Source: Flaccisagitta enflata
Lineage: Eukaryota > Chaetognatha > Sagittoidea > Aphragmophora
Assembly: GCA_965153355.1 (NCBI GenBank)
Contig: OZ231127.1
Location: forward strand, 49,476,001-49,540,000
Reading direction: 5' to 3'
DNA: 64,000 nucleotides
Shown: positions 1 through 57,998 of the stretch, one piece after another
Layout of the letters: each line of letters opens with the position of its first letter
How positions within the stretch are numbered: the first letter of the stretch is position 1
The notes under the pieces: generated by a model
The model's database searches: none
Told to the model about the DNA's origin: nothing
The model's input: only the letters and a program-made list of their open reading frames with translations
Program-made: the position numbers and the translations under genes

Positions 1-13320
<13,320 letters not shown>

Positions 13321-13683
13321 TCTTTTCTGAATCTCCAAAATGACGACGATGGTGAAGATAATGATAACGACGAGAAGAAGACGAAGAAGAAGAAGAAGAA
13401 GAAAAAGAAAAAGAAAAAGAAAAAGAGAGAGAGAGAGAGACTTAAAAAGAACTTGGATCTGCGATATAATTAACAAAATAATCGTTTTCAAAGACTCCTT
13501 CGTGCTTACATTTGTTTAAGCTACTTTTCTGTCCGCGATGAAAATACTTCCCGTCGTTATTTACTATTTAATGGTTTTGATAGTAATTGTTTTATGGTAA
13601 TCGTTTTATGGTAATCGTTTTAGGTACGTCTAAGACAGCCCAGATACGTCTCAGACAAAGATTCCTTCTATCTGACAGTCTTT

Positions 13684-13862
13684 TCAGTTGCGGACTCGCA
13701 ACTCTATATATAGAGGCTTTGTCCGTCCGTCCGTCCGTTGGTTGGTCGGTCGGTTGGTTGGTTGGTTGGTCCGTCACGCTCGAGTTGAAAAATGGGAAAA
13801 CGCGCATTTCCGCCCCTGCCCACCTGTCCGCAACTGGTGGCCGTGTATCCGGCCTTGTTGTT
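13684..13862 (+). mobile_element. Helentron-like short element
   Basis: Head TTTTCAGTTGCGGACTCGCAAC, then a (GTCC/GGTT)n core, then CCCCTGCCCACC...CCGTGTATCCGGCCTTGTT. This is the GTTGCG variant of the family head. Confidence 0.75.
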
Positions 13863-14730
13863 AGACTAACGTTTACAATTAAAACGATATAAAAATGAAC
13901 TAGATAAATCACATGGACATGGCATTTCTTTTCGTCGCGGGCCCGAACTAGCTTATTTTTTCTATCCTCTTGTTGATGTATTATCGAAGCGTTCATTCGT
14001 TTTTATCCAAATGTTTTTTTACATTGACGCGAGTTGTTTTATCTCTTCTTCTGTATACTGATAAGTAATTACATTCATATGATGGCGACTTGTGTAAAAT
14101 ACTCTTCATCTCTCCATCTTTTTCCTCTACTTGTTAGAATGTTCGGCGCTTCATTTTTGTTTATTTTGCCTACACGAGCATATCTCCTTTTACAGTTATA
14201 AGCTAATTAATATGATGTAAGGGGGAAATTGTTCCGAGTTAAAGGTTGCCTTGCGACGTTGTTATTGTCGAAGCTGGTTTATACTTTCTGTTTCAAAAAA
14301 AAATCCGATTTAACTTGATATCAGCTGTTTTCATTAAATTCCTTATGTGAATTGTAGAGTTTTTTTTTCTTGATTTACACCTTTGTTCCTATCTTTCCAG
14401 TTTTGTAAATGAGTTTACAAAACGTTATCTTATTCATATTGAATACATTTTGATAACTGCTCGAGGAGTATCTCCTCTTGGTTGGGAGTGGGCTAGTCAT
14501 AGAAATAAATTTGAACTTGAATGTAATTGTACGTTTGATTTTTAACCTTTCCATTTGAAAGTGATGTATACATTTAAATCTGAGCTAGATAGACGGATGA
14601 CCTGTCGCACTCTTACGGAGAAACAGATACAGTTACTGCAAAATCACTCCAACGCGACGAACTCCTTACAGGCTTATTCGTTAAAACGTTATTTGACTGG
14701 AGCATTGCTCACGAACGAATCTAGGTTGCT

Positions 14731-14922
14731 ATTTTTTTAGTCGCGTGTACGCGACTCTACAACCCGCTTTGTCGGTCGGTCGGTCGGTCGGTTGGTCCGT
14801 CGGTCACACTTTACTTTTTTTTTTATTTCTTTGACCAAATGGTCTGGTGACCTCAAATATGGCCCCTGCCCACCCGCACGCGACTTCGGTAGCCGTGTAT
14901 CCGGCCTTGTTTTGTTTTAAAC
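14731..14922 (+). mobile_element. Helentron-like short element, best complete copy
   Basis: Head TTTTAGTCGCGTGTACGCGAC, GTCG/GTCC/GTTG tetranucleotide core, a middle with GGTGACCTCAAATATGG, and tail CCCCTGCCCACCCGCACGCG then GACTTCGGTAGCCG...GGCCTTGTT. It is the reference copy used here to recognise split and partial copies. A reverse-oriented partial copy lies at about 14990-15058. Confidence 0.8.
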
Positions 14923-15479
14923 AAGTGACGCGGGGTCGCAATGTCGCGTCGTTTGCTTTTCCACTTTTCGACTAGATCATTACCAACGGAGGGAGCGATG
15001 GATCAAAGGAGGGACGGACGGACAAAGCCTCTTGAAGAGTTGCGTGTCCGCAACTAAAGATTGAATGAGGAAAAAGCTAGTAAGGCCCCTTCTAGACGCA
15101 GATAAACACTGCATGAATCATCTATCTGATGCATTTCTTGACAGTGTAACTCGAAAAGTATTTGTATATGAAAAGAAGATAAAAACACAAGAAAAAAATT
15201 CTTTTGAAAGATGGCGAATTAATACAAAGCAAATTGAAGATGTTTTTTTTTTCTAAAAATAGGGGGGCGCTAATTAGAGGAAATGCGGTACCTCTTAATT
15301 TCAAAATACCTCTAATTAGTGTCAAACTTAGCATCAGTTGCTCTTATTGTGGATCAGATTGTCTTTTAGACAGATATCGAAACTGAAATGGTCTATTTGA
15401 ATTGAAGTATGGTGGTCGGCTCATAAATCATAATATGATGTCTGAATATTCGCTAGAGGCAGAGCGTACGATGATCAGC

Positions 15480-15822
15480 GGTACCCGATGCCCCTCTGTT
15501 AGTGAAAGGGTGGTGGCCCTAAAAAAACCAATGATCTAAGCTTAGGCTGATGGAGAATCCTATGGTCTGAGGGCCTTTTGGCATCAATTTGAACCACAGG
15601 GCTGAGATTTTGGCCTCCGGGGCTGGGGGTTCAGGCCTTAAGGCTTAAATTTTAATCTTAAGGCTTGAACTTGGGCCTGGCCTTGAGGCAGGAGTAAGAA
15701 TGTTGAAGCTGGAACTCGAGCCTGGGGGGAGGGGGGGGTACAAAGGAGGAGAAGAAGAAGGAGGAGAAAATTCCCCATATGTGTGAAAGCATAGGTCATC
15801 GACCCCTTCGGGGCCGCTGCCC
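15480..15822. mobile_element. Foldback-family element with minisatellite body, partial
   Basis: Runs from GGTACCCGATGCCCC through tandem units of about 25 bp containing GGCCTTAAGGCT / GGCCTGG motifs to CATAGGTCATCG then CCCCTTCGGGGCCGCTGCCC. The same ends recur in copies at 26576, 28673, 30295, 30667 and 49365. Confidence 0.6.
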
Positions 15823-16102
15823 AAAAAAAAGCTGACATTTTGATTCTCTCAGACTCAGATGATTGCCGCCGATGCCGCAAGTTTGACCAATGACCACCCA
15901 CTATGTGCCAAAATGACAAAATGCACTGTGGGCTCAGAGGTACCAAAATAATTATTAATCAAAAGATAAATCTATTTTAAGAAAAATTTTAAAAAAAGTT
16001 TTTCAATTTTTTTATTAATATTTCAAACATTGAAATATATGTAAAAGGCATGTGTCAAAAAAAAGTGTAAATGAAGACAGTTAATCCAGAATTTCGTGTT
16101 AA

Positions 16103-16172
<70 letters not shown>

Positions 16173-16174
16173 TT

Positions 16175-16920
16175 TTCAGTTGCGGACACGCAACTCTTCA
16201 AGAGGCTTTGTCCGTCCGTTGGTCCGTCGGGCCGTCGGGCCGTCGGTCCATCGGTCACGCTCGAGTTGTCACGCGAAAAACGTATGATGCTGCAGTTAGT
16301 ACCGTTTTTGTGTGAGTGTGTTGGAGGGGGGTTGGGGGTGTGGTTGGGGTGAGGCTGGAGGTTGGGGTGAGGCTGGAGGTTGGATGCCCCTGCCCACCCG
16401 TCCACAACGATATTATGACCCCGCGTCACTTGTTTTTAGGCCATAGCACCTCTATAACTAGCTCCGTCTGTCGGTTGGTTGGTTGGTCGGTCACGTCACG
16501 CTCGAGTGGAAAATCTCGAAAAGAAGCAAAATCACTGGATATGATTCAGAAATATGCTAGGATGATTCCCAGATGCGCCATAGCACCTCTATAACTTATA
16601 AGAGGCTCTGTCCGTCCGACCATCCGTCGGTCACGCTTGAATGAAAAATCGCTGAAAATGTTTGAAATCAATTGATAACTCATTTCGTTCATCATTGATG
16701 ATACTCGTCATTTCATTAACAACAAGGCCGGATATACGGCTACCCCATTCGCGTGCGGGTGGGCAGGGGCCATATTTGAGGTCACTAGATTGCTTGGGCA
16801 GGAGCTGTGAGGCCAAAAACCCCCCCCAAAAAAAGTGTGACGGACGGACCGACGGACGGACGCACCGACGGACGGACCGACAAAGCGGGGTGTAGAGTCG
16901 CGTAGCACGCGACTAAAAAT
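16175..16920. mobile_element. Cluster of Helentron-like copies in both orientations
   Basis: A + copy starts at about 16175 (TTTTCAGTTGCGGACACGCAAC); partial cores with CTCTATAACT and GTCGGTTGG lie near 16440-16510 and 16580-16640; a complete reverse copy lies at 16722-16920 (AACAAGGCCGGATATACGGC to GTCGCGTAGCACGCGACTAAA). Confidence 0.7.
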
Positions 16921-17404
16921 AATCAGCTACGGTCAGGTCTGATCGAGCTGGGGATAGGTCTGGTGATACACGCTGTATTTTGTCTAAGAACACTGTTTAT
17001 AAGAACATCAGCCTCAGATTTGGTGAAAAAATAAGAACATCTTAAGAACATGCTCAGGCTCAGATATTGGCATAAATATGTTTTAAAGTACATTTTTATA
17101 TAAATTTTTTGGGAAACAATAGGAAAAAGTTGTACAGAATCTTTTAACCTGTACAATTAGACAAGTTACTTTTATCATTCACACTTTTTTTGAATTTTAT
17201 GACTTTCAAAGACAAAATTTTGTATAGACTGAGAATAAAGTAAATTTATTTCATTGATTATGAATAGCTAGCAACTATGATGCGGAATCTCAGATGCTAC
17301 AAAAATAAGAACAGGTTAAGAACAATTGAGCCTGAAAATTGGCTATAAAATAAGAACGCTGAGCCTCACTTCAAAAAACTGTGTTCTTATAAAAAATACG
17401 GCGT

Positions 17405-17531
17405 GTAGGTGTGGGGACAGGTCTGACAGAGCTCGGGATAAGTGTGATAGAGCTCGGGATAGGTCTGATAGAGCTCGGGATAGGTGTGATAGAGCTAGGG
17501 ATAGGTCTGATAGAGATAGGGATAGGTCTAA
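17405..17531. repeat. 24-bp minisatellite, about five units
   Basis: Unit approximately AGGTCTGATAGAGCTCGGGAT, alternating GGTCTGATAG and GTGTGATAG variants. A related single unit occurs near 16933-16968. Confidence 0.85.
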
Positions 17532-18034
17532 GAATTAATAACGCCCGGCGCGCCGTCTTGGCCCGTGTATCCGGCCTTATTCTCTCTTTCTCTTTCTCCG
17601 TATCCGCCGGTGCTCTTTTTTTTCTTCTTTGCCGATGGCACAGGTTAGCAACACCTTACGCCACCTTTAGGGAGAAATAACAGGGAATTATTCTCCGTCG
17701 TATTTTCAAAAGAACAGTCCAAAACAAAAAACGTTTCCCCCCAAAAAAAAACATTGAAAAAAAATTTTTTCCGCCATTTTTTGTCATTTTTGTCATTTTT
17801 GTCATTTTTTGTCGCTATATTTCTTTAATAGGGCGTTGTCCGTCCTTTTGTCCGTAATGTTCGAGTCGAAAAGTGGAAGAATTAGCGTTCTGGATACTTG
17901 TGTATGTTTGTGCGTAGGGTGTGGATTGGGGTTGGAAACCCACCCGTCCGCAACGATATTGTGGAAAAAAATATTGTGACATGACTTCTCTTTCCGAAAA
18001 CTGTAACTGACATGCAACTGTATTTAATATGCAG

Positions 18035-52686
<34,652 letters not shown>

Positions 52687-52853
52687 GTTCTAGTCAATTT
52701 GCTCCCTCATTACATCGCCTTGACTCCATATTCGCCTGACAAAACTTTGCCTCCTCCCCCTCCGGCAACCCTTTCCTTAAACCTTTTGCCATTTTTGACC
52801 CAAGCTGGTCTTGGTTTTTGTGTTGACAATGATATTTCTTCATTCCTTCTTTT

Positions 52854-52855
52854 AG
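52854..52855 (+). promoter_or_regulatory. Acceptor-like site upstream of DNAJA3
   Basis: TTCCTTCTTTTAG ends here, 77 bp before the DNAJA3 ATG and 168 bp after the VPS16 stop. No convincing donor or AATAAA is seen in the gap, so it is a candidate trans-splice acceptor. Confidence 0.35.
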
Positions 52856-52932
52856 CGTGTATTTATTTTCGTTTGACGGATGAGAGACATCTGAGACGGT
52901 TTCAAGAAACGCAAAGGCACAGTTCCATTGAA

Positions 52933-55500
52933 ATGGCACTGCGAGGTCTAACAGTGAAAAATTTGGACCTCGCGAGGACGTTCGATTTTCAAGTATTGAG
53001 AGCCATAGTAACGATCTCGAATAGTGGACAGTCGATACGAACAATATCGCCGACACAAAAACTACCGGTACTGTTACACCCGGCGATTTCGGCGCCGTCA
53101 TCAGCGTCGTTTTCCTGGTGGACATTCCAACGTCCCTTTCATACCTCGATTTATGAATGTGCGAAAGACTGGTACAGGGTTCTGGGTGTTCCAGCAGACG
53201 CGGACGCGAAAACTATTAAGCAGGCTTATTTTAAGATGGCGAAAAAGTATCATCCAGACAGTCATCCCAACGATAAGAACGCCAAAGAACGATTCCAGGA
53301 AATATCCGAAGCTTACGACGTTCTTTCCGACGATGACAAAAAGCGCGAGTATGACTTGACCAGGGATTTCAGTTCTCGTTCGTCCAGATCCTCCAGTGCA
53401 AGTAAGATATGGTTGATCCTGCTCTTTCAGATTCTTTGGACGCTCTGGTTGCCTATGTATTTCTGCATTGGTTTGTTTGGCTAGACTCAGTGACTGCCTG
53501 TTTGTCGCTTGTAGACCTGTTACTGTCTTCCCCGACATGATTTTTTGCCTTCTTCGATCTTTGTCTTTGCGAGTTTGAGTGAGTCTCTCTCGCTGGTCTG
53601 GGTTTCCTGTCTCTTACTTTCCTGTCTTTCTCTCGCTACTATCTCTTCTACCGATCTCATTCCTTCCTTTCTGTTCTGCCTCTTTCTTTCCTTGTATATC
53701 TCTGCCTTTCTATCTTTCTGTCTGTCTGCCTGCCTGTCCGCCTTTTTGCCTTTCTTCCTATCTTTCTCTTTGCATGTCTTTTCATCCTACCTTTGTGGTG
53801 CCTGCCTTTCTATCTGTCTGGCGTCTGCTTACCATTTCTGTATTCCTGTATATCTGCCCTCTCCTCCCAGGTGATCGCGGCAGCTTTCGTGGATCGTTCA
53901 GTGGTTCCAACGTGGAAGCGGAGGATCTCTTCGAACGCGTCTTTGGGAAATATTCGGAATTTGCGAAGGATGATTACGATTACGATTTCGAACAGCGTGC
54001 CAAAAACAGTCAAGCGAGAGATCGAGACGAATACGGATCTTTAAGAGAGATCAGCGTTTCTCTCTCGTTCGTCGAAGCCGCAAGAGGAATCAGGAAAACC
54101 GTCGAACTTATTTATGATGTGCGTGGTCGTAGAGAACTGAGAGTTGGTGTTTGACTGCATGATGGTTGTTTGGCAAATTAGAAACAACTTTTCTCCGTTA
54201 TTCTAGGAAACTTGTGGTCGATGTGGTGGAAAACGAATCGAGCCCAATTCCCGGCCAATCAAGTGTAACCACTGCAGTGGGTCAGGTATGTTTGTTCGCA
54301 TATTCAAAACGCGCCGTCGAGATTATTTAGGCGTCTTCTCCTATCTGCTTGTCTTGATATTTCTGCTACAGCGCCTCATATGACATTTCCTTCATTGACT
54401 TTGTCGTTTCCAGGTGTGGAAACCATTTCAAGGGGCCCATTCGTGTTGCGCCAGACATGTCGTCATTGTCACGGAACAAGAACCATATCTAAGGACCCCT
54501 GCAAAACGTGTAGGGGCAAAGGCATAAGCACGGTAAATGTCTTTATTGTTAAAGAAAAGAACGCTGAGCCTTACTTTAAATAATCGTATTCTAGTAATTG
54601 AAAAACGTGTAGTGTGGTAAGCACTGATGTTTTCAACTGACAGTGACAAGGCGCGTTTGCTCTCCAAACTTAATTATTATATTGTGTTTTGCGCGTGCAG
54701 GTAAAGCGTGCAGCAGAGATCCAGGTTCCGGCTGGTGTGGAAGATGGACAGACGCTTAGAACACAAGTGGACGGCAAGGAATTCTTTTTGAAATTTTCGG
54801 TTGAAAAGAGTTCAAAATTTCGTCGTCAAGGATCAGACATTCACAGCGATCTCGCCGTTTCGCTCTCCCAAGGTAATTAATACCTTAAGCTGAATGGAAC
54901 TGACTATAGATCGACCTTTCCATCCTCACCAGTAATAAGTAAAAATTTCATCCCATCACAGCTGTTTTGGGCGGCATTGTACGAGTCAACGGTCTTTACG
55001 ATGATTATCGGTTGAATGTGCCATCGGGGACCCAATCGCACGAGTACATTGTCTTGAAGGGCAAAGGAATGAAAAGGGTTCATAGCTCCGGATATGGAGA
55101 TCATTATGTACACGTCAAGATAAAGACTCCTACCAAGCTGTCGGCAGAGCAGGTTTGGTACTTTTTTAAGTTTAACCTCTCAGTTTTGTCATAATGGTGT
55201 TTTTCCTCGCTGTTGGGTTGAAAATATGTGCTATGTTATTCAGTACCCAACAAGAGAGATTAATGCGGTGTTTTCTAATATTTGGTCTCGCAATTTCAGG
55301 AAGCTCTATTGGCCACCTTTGCCGAGTTAGAGGAAGATGTCGAGGGGACGATAAATGGATTGACCGAAGTTGCGCTCAAGTCATCCTCAGCGCGAACAAA
55401 AAGGCGCGTCATCAAGGATGACGCCGGATATGTGGCGGAAATTCGTAGAGTCATGGGCTTACATGACGACAGAGACGTTGACGACGTGGAAGGGCGATGA
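52933..55500 (+). CDS. DNAJA3: DNAJA3/Tid1, mitochondrial type I J-protein (7 exons, 492 aa)
   Basis: Exons 52933-53401, 53871-54118, 54207-54285, 54414-54532, 54701-54872, 54962-55152 and 55300-55500, phases consistent; human Tid1-L is 480 aa. The Arg-containing N-terminus without a folded domain (residues 1-75) fits a mitochondrial presequence. The J-domain spans about 78-143 with HPD at 107-109 (KKYHPDSHPNDKN). Residues 240-305 hold the zinc-binding motifs CGRCGGKR, CNHCSGSG, CRHCHGTR and CKTCRGKG; the first and third end in Arg instead of Gly. The C-terminal substrate-binding domains include VPAGVEDGQTLRT and GYGDHYVHVKI. It stimulates mitochondrial Hsp70. The ATG is the first in frame; the frame is open upstream but has no other ATG. 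Only 246 bp separate it from the VPS16 stop. Confidence 0.95.
53402..53870 (+). other. DNAJA3 intron 1, pyrimidine-rich
   Basis: Starts GTAAGA, ends CTCCCAG. Rich in CTTT/CTGTCTG motifs that give long spurious Leu/Ser frames; no other feature. Confidence 0.7.
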
Positions 55501-55617
55501 TCTAAGAACATCAGAAAAACTTAAAACTGTGATAACGTGAAACGGACGTGGTTTCCTTCATCCTCTTCCCCCCCCCCCCCCAGTCTACCAGTGTTGCTAA
55601 ATCCCGTTATTGTTTTC

Positions 55618-55619
55618 AG
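55618..55619 (+). promoter_or_regulatory. Acceptor-like site upstream of PFDN1
   Basis: CCGTTATTGTTTTCAG ends 58 bp before the PFDN1 ATG, within a 177-bp gap after the DNAJA3 stop that also contains a C14 tract. There is no good donor in the gap, so trans-splicing is plausible. Confidence 0.45.
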
Positions 55620-55677
55620 GTCATTATTTATTTATAACTGATTGAATATATTTATAATATTGTGAACTCACGCGACA

Positions 55678-56925
55678 ATGGCGGGCGGTGGCGTGGATTT
55701 GGAACTGAAAAAGGCCTTTGCGGACTTGCAAACGAAAATGGTGACAACAAAATCGTTACTCAAAAACCACGACTCGCAGATTTACGTCATCGGAAAAGAA
55801 GTGAAAGAAGCCAAACTGACTGGTATGAGTTGAGTTGAGTTGAGTTGAGTTGAGTTGAGTTGAGTTGAGTTGAGTTGAGTTGAGTTGAGTTGAGTTGAGT
55901 TGAGTTGCTACATTTCATGACATAACTCTAAATGTTGTAGGGACTATTGTATTTTGTTTCTGAAAGATATTAGAAATATATTTATGATATGAAATTCTAA
56001 AGAATTTTCAAATGCTCTTATTTTTAACAATTAAAACTACAGATTCCAGGTTGGTTTCAAATTAGAGATAATATCTTAAAGTTGTAGAAAGTGAAAAAAA
56101 ATATCTATTTAAAAGTGTTTTGTAAAAAACATGATAGGATTATCAATGAAAATTTTTCAATGGTATAATTTACCTTACTTACACAAGATATATACAAAGT
56201 ACCTATTCATTGCTTTGATTAAAGGAGACTGAAAAACTTCTTGAAATAATCTTTCATTTGAGACCACTCTGGCATCTGTAGTTCAAATGGTTTATAAATG
56301 AGAACTATCCAAAGATAAATAGTCTGACAAATTTGGTTAAATTCATCAATTTGCAAACTTGTGGAGCTGGTTTTTTTCATAATTCAATTATTTCTATTAC
56401 ATTTTGAATTATGTTGTCCTAAAATGTTGCAAATGAAGTTAATCATACTGTATGATGAGGTTTGTCGCCGTTTGCTTTGCTTTTCTTGCCAGTTCGAAAG
56501 CTAGTTTGCTTGCGTGTTTGATTGTTTTAAAATCTGTTTGTATGCTTGTATATTGCAATTACGTTACTTGCATGTTTGGATTCAGTTTTCTTGCATGATC
56601 GAAATAAGTTTCCTTGCATGTACTAGTACGAAATTACATTACCATGTAAGATTTTTATTATTCTTGTTGTTTCTTACCATCTCTTTATTAAGGCGAAGCT
56701 CTCGCTGAACTGCCAGCTGGGACCAAAACTTACGAATCCGTGGGACGCATGTTCGTCAAGCAGGACAAGACCTTCATTCAAACGAATCTCAACGCCCAAA
56801 TGGATGAATTGCAGGACAAGATTAAGAAACTGGAGACGAACAAGGAATACCTCGCGAAGAATTTGAAGGAATCCGAAGACAATTTGCGAGAGTTGGTGGC
56901 TCAAAAGCAAAAAGCGCGGGCTTAG
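55678..56925 (+). CDS. PFDN1: Prefoldin subunit 1 (2 exons, 125 aa)
   Basis: Exons 55678-55822 and 56693-56925. MAGGGVDLELKKAFADLQTK aligns with the human start MAAPVDLELKKAFTELQAK; the C-terminal helix IKKLETNKEYLAKNLKESED matches IKELEQKKSYLERSVKEAED. Two long coiled-coil helices frame the short beta-hairpin strand (ESVGRMFVKQDK), the beta-type prefoldin fold; human is 122 aa. Prefoldin hands nascent actin and tubulin to the TRiC/CCT chaperonin in the cytosol. Stop is TAG. It follows DNAJA3 by 177 bp. Confidence 0.95.
55825..55907. repeat. (GAGTT)n microsatellite at the PFDN1 donor
   Basis: About 16 pentamer units begin within three bases of the splice junction (ACTG/GTATGAGTTGAG...). Repeat length changes could alter donor context. 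The rest of the intron (to 56692) is AT-rich with no feature. Confidence 0.95.
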
Positions 56926-57099
56926 GCTAAAAAATTGAAACTACTCTCCCATCACAACACCAGACAAAAGAAAAAAAAACTTCACCTCTCGCACCTTCAG
57001 CCTGGCCCGATTTTTTATATGATTTGCGTGATGTTTAGGTTGATTTGCACTCTCGTGGTAGTAACTAGTGGATTTTTCTGATTTTAGGATACAGAGGCT

Positions 57100-57431
57100 C
57101 AGGGTGGCAGAAACAGGGGCACACTTGGCACATTGTGCCTTGGAACTATAGCTCAGAAGTCGGACTTATAGCTTTGATAATGGAAAAGATTAAGGAAAAA
57201 AGAGGAGAAAAAAAGAGGAAAATGGAAAAATCAGAAGTATTGATAGGGTTTTAGGTTTGATCACTTATTCTTAAGGTATGGGAACTCTTAGTTTCCATGA
57301 AATTAAAGGTAAGATGCAGAAAACAAGTTGTTTCATGCAATATTTACATAGTAACAGTTGATTTTTACAAGTCGGACTTATAGTGCTGCGAAAACTTGTG
57401 CCTCGGACCTATAGAATTTTCTGCCACCCTG
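57100..57431. mobile_element. 332-bp hAT-type MITE with perfect 8-bp duplication
   Basis: Starts CAGGGTGGCAGAAA and ends TTTTCTGCCACCCTG; CAGAGGCT lies directly on both sides (57092-57099 and 57432-57439). Subterminal GTCGGACTTATAG motifs repeat inside. It sits between PFDN1 and SMCO4 and accounts for more than half of that gap. Confidence 0.9.
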
Positions 57432-57489
57432 CAGAGGCTATTGCCTCACGTTGGAGTGCATGTAACTTGTCCCATTTTTTCTTGTTTAT

Positions 57490-57491
57490 AG
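57490..57491 (+). promoter_or_regulatory. Acceptor-like site upstream of SMCO4
   Basis: TTTTTTCTTGTTTATAG ends 19 bp before the SMCO4 ATG. The only nearby donor-like sequence is a weak GTAACT at about 57463. Confidence 0.45.
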
Positions 57492-57510
57492 TTGGCAAAA
57501 GAATTCGACC

Positions 57511-57886
57511 ATGCGGCAGTTAAAGGGCAAAGTAAAAGGTGAGAAGGAAGGCTCGATTTCAAAGTTGACCACTGAACACTTTAGTTGATGTTCAATGTGG
57601 AGTAACACTGTAATAAAATTAAAAGACGCCATGTATGAACTGTATATTATGATAATAATGCTTGGTTGAGTTACCCCGTTAACCGTCGCAACATAATACT
57701 TTCGTATTCGACTTTCTTACGTTCCCCGCAGAAACTCGAAAAGAGAAACGAGAACGGAAGGAGGATAACGTCGCCAACAAAAGTTCGTGCTGGTGGGTCG
57801 TTCTTCCCGTCGTCAGCGTCATCGCCGCCTCCGTCGCGTTCATCGTCTACTACGGAACGAGGCCCAAAATGGTGGCGGAGCTGTGA
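57511..57886 (+). CDS. SMCO4: SMCO4, small single-pass membrane protein (2 exons, 60 aa)
   Basis: Exons 57511-57538 and 57732-57886. The protein begins MRQLKGKVKETRKEKRERKE, nearly the same as the human start MRQLKGKPKKETSKDKKERK; human SMCO4 is 59 aa. A charged N-terminal helix (residues 1-25) is followed by one membrane segment at about 30-51 (WWVVLPVVSVIAASVAF...) and a short tail with TRP, also as in human. Molecular function is poorly known. The first exon has only nine codons plus one base, so the gene is missed by plain ORF searches. Stop TGA; the next gene starts 112 bp later. Confidence 0.93.
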
Positions 57887-57998
57887 GACGAAACTTGTGA
57901 TCTCAAACAATCACTACGGCGAACTAGGTTGAGGGAAAACACCAGAGAAGTAATTATAAAACAGACGAAAAGATAATACTCAAAACTTATCAAAAGCA

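Larger units (their letters stand above)
13321..18034. other. Intergenic repeat region upstream of VPS16
   Basis: Contains no gene I can support. It holds several Helentron-like copies, a foldback-family remnant, a (CT)n array at 16107-16169, a 24-bp tandem repeat at 17405-17530 and AT-rich DNA. An (AAG/GA)n tract at 13375-13440 follows the stop codon of the unidentified gene. A sequence ending AATAAATTTGAACTTGAATG near 14502-14522 looks like a LINE 3' end but is too short to classify. Confidence 0.5.

Noticed and set aside
52699-52932. Upstream extension of the DNAJA3 frame almost to the VPS16 stop
   Set aside because: The extension contains no ATG (it would begin at TTG), has Pro/Leu-rich sequence unlike a presequence, and includes the acceptor-like site at 52854.
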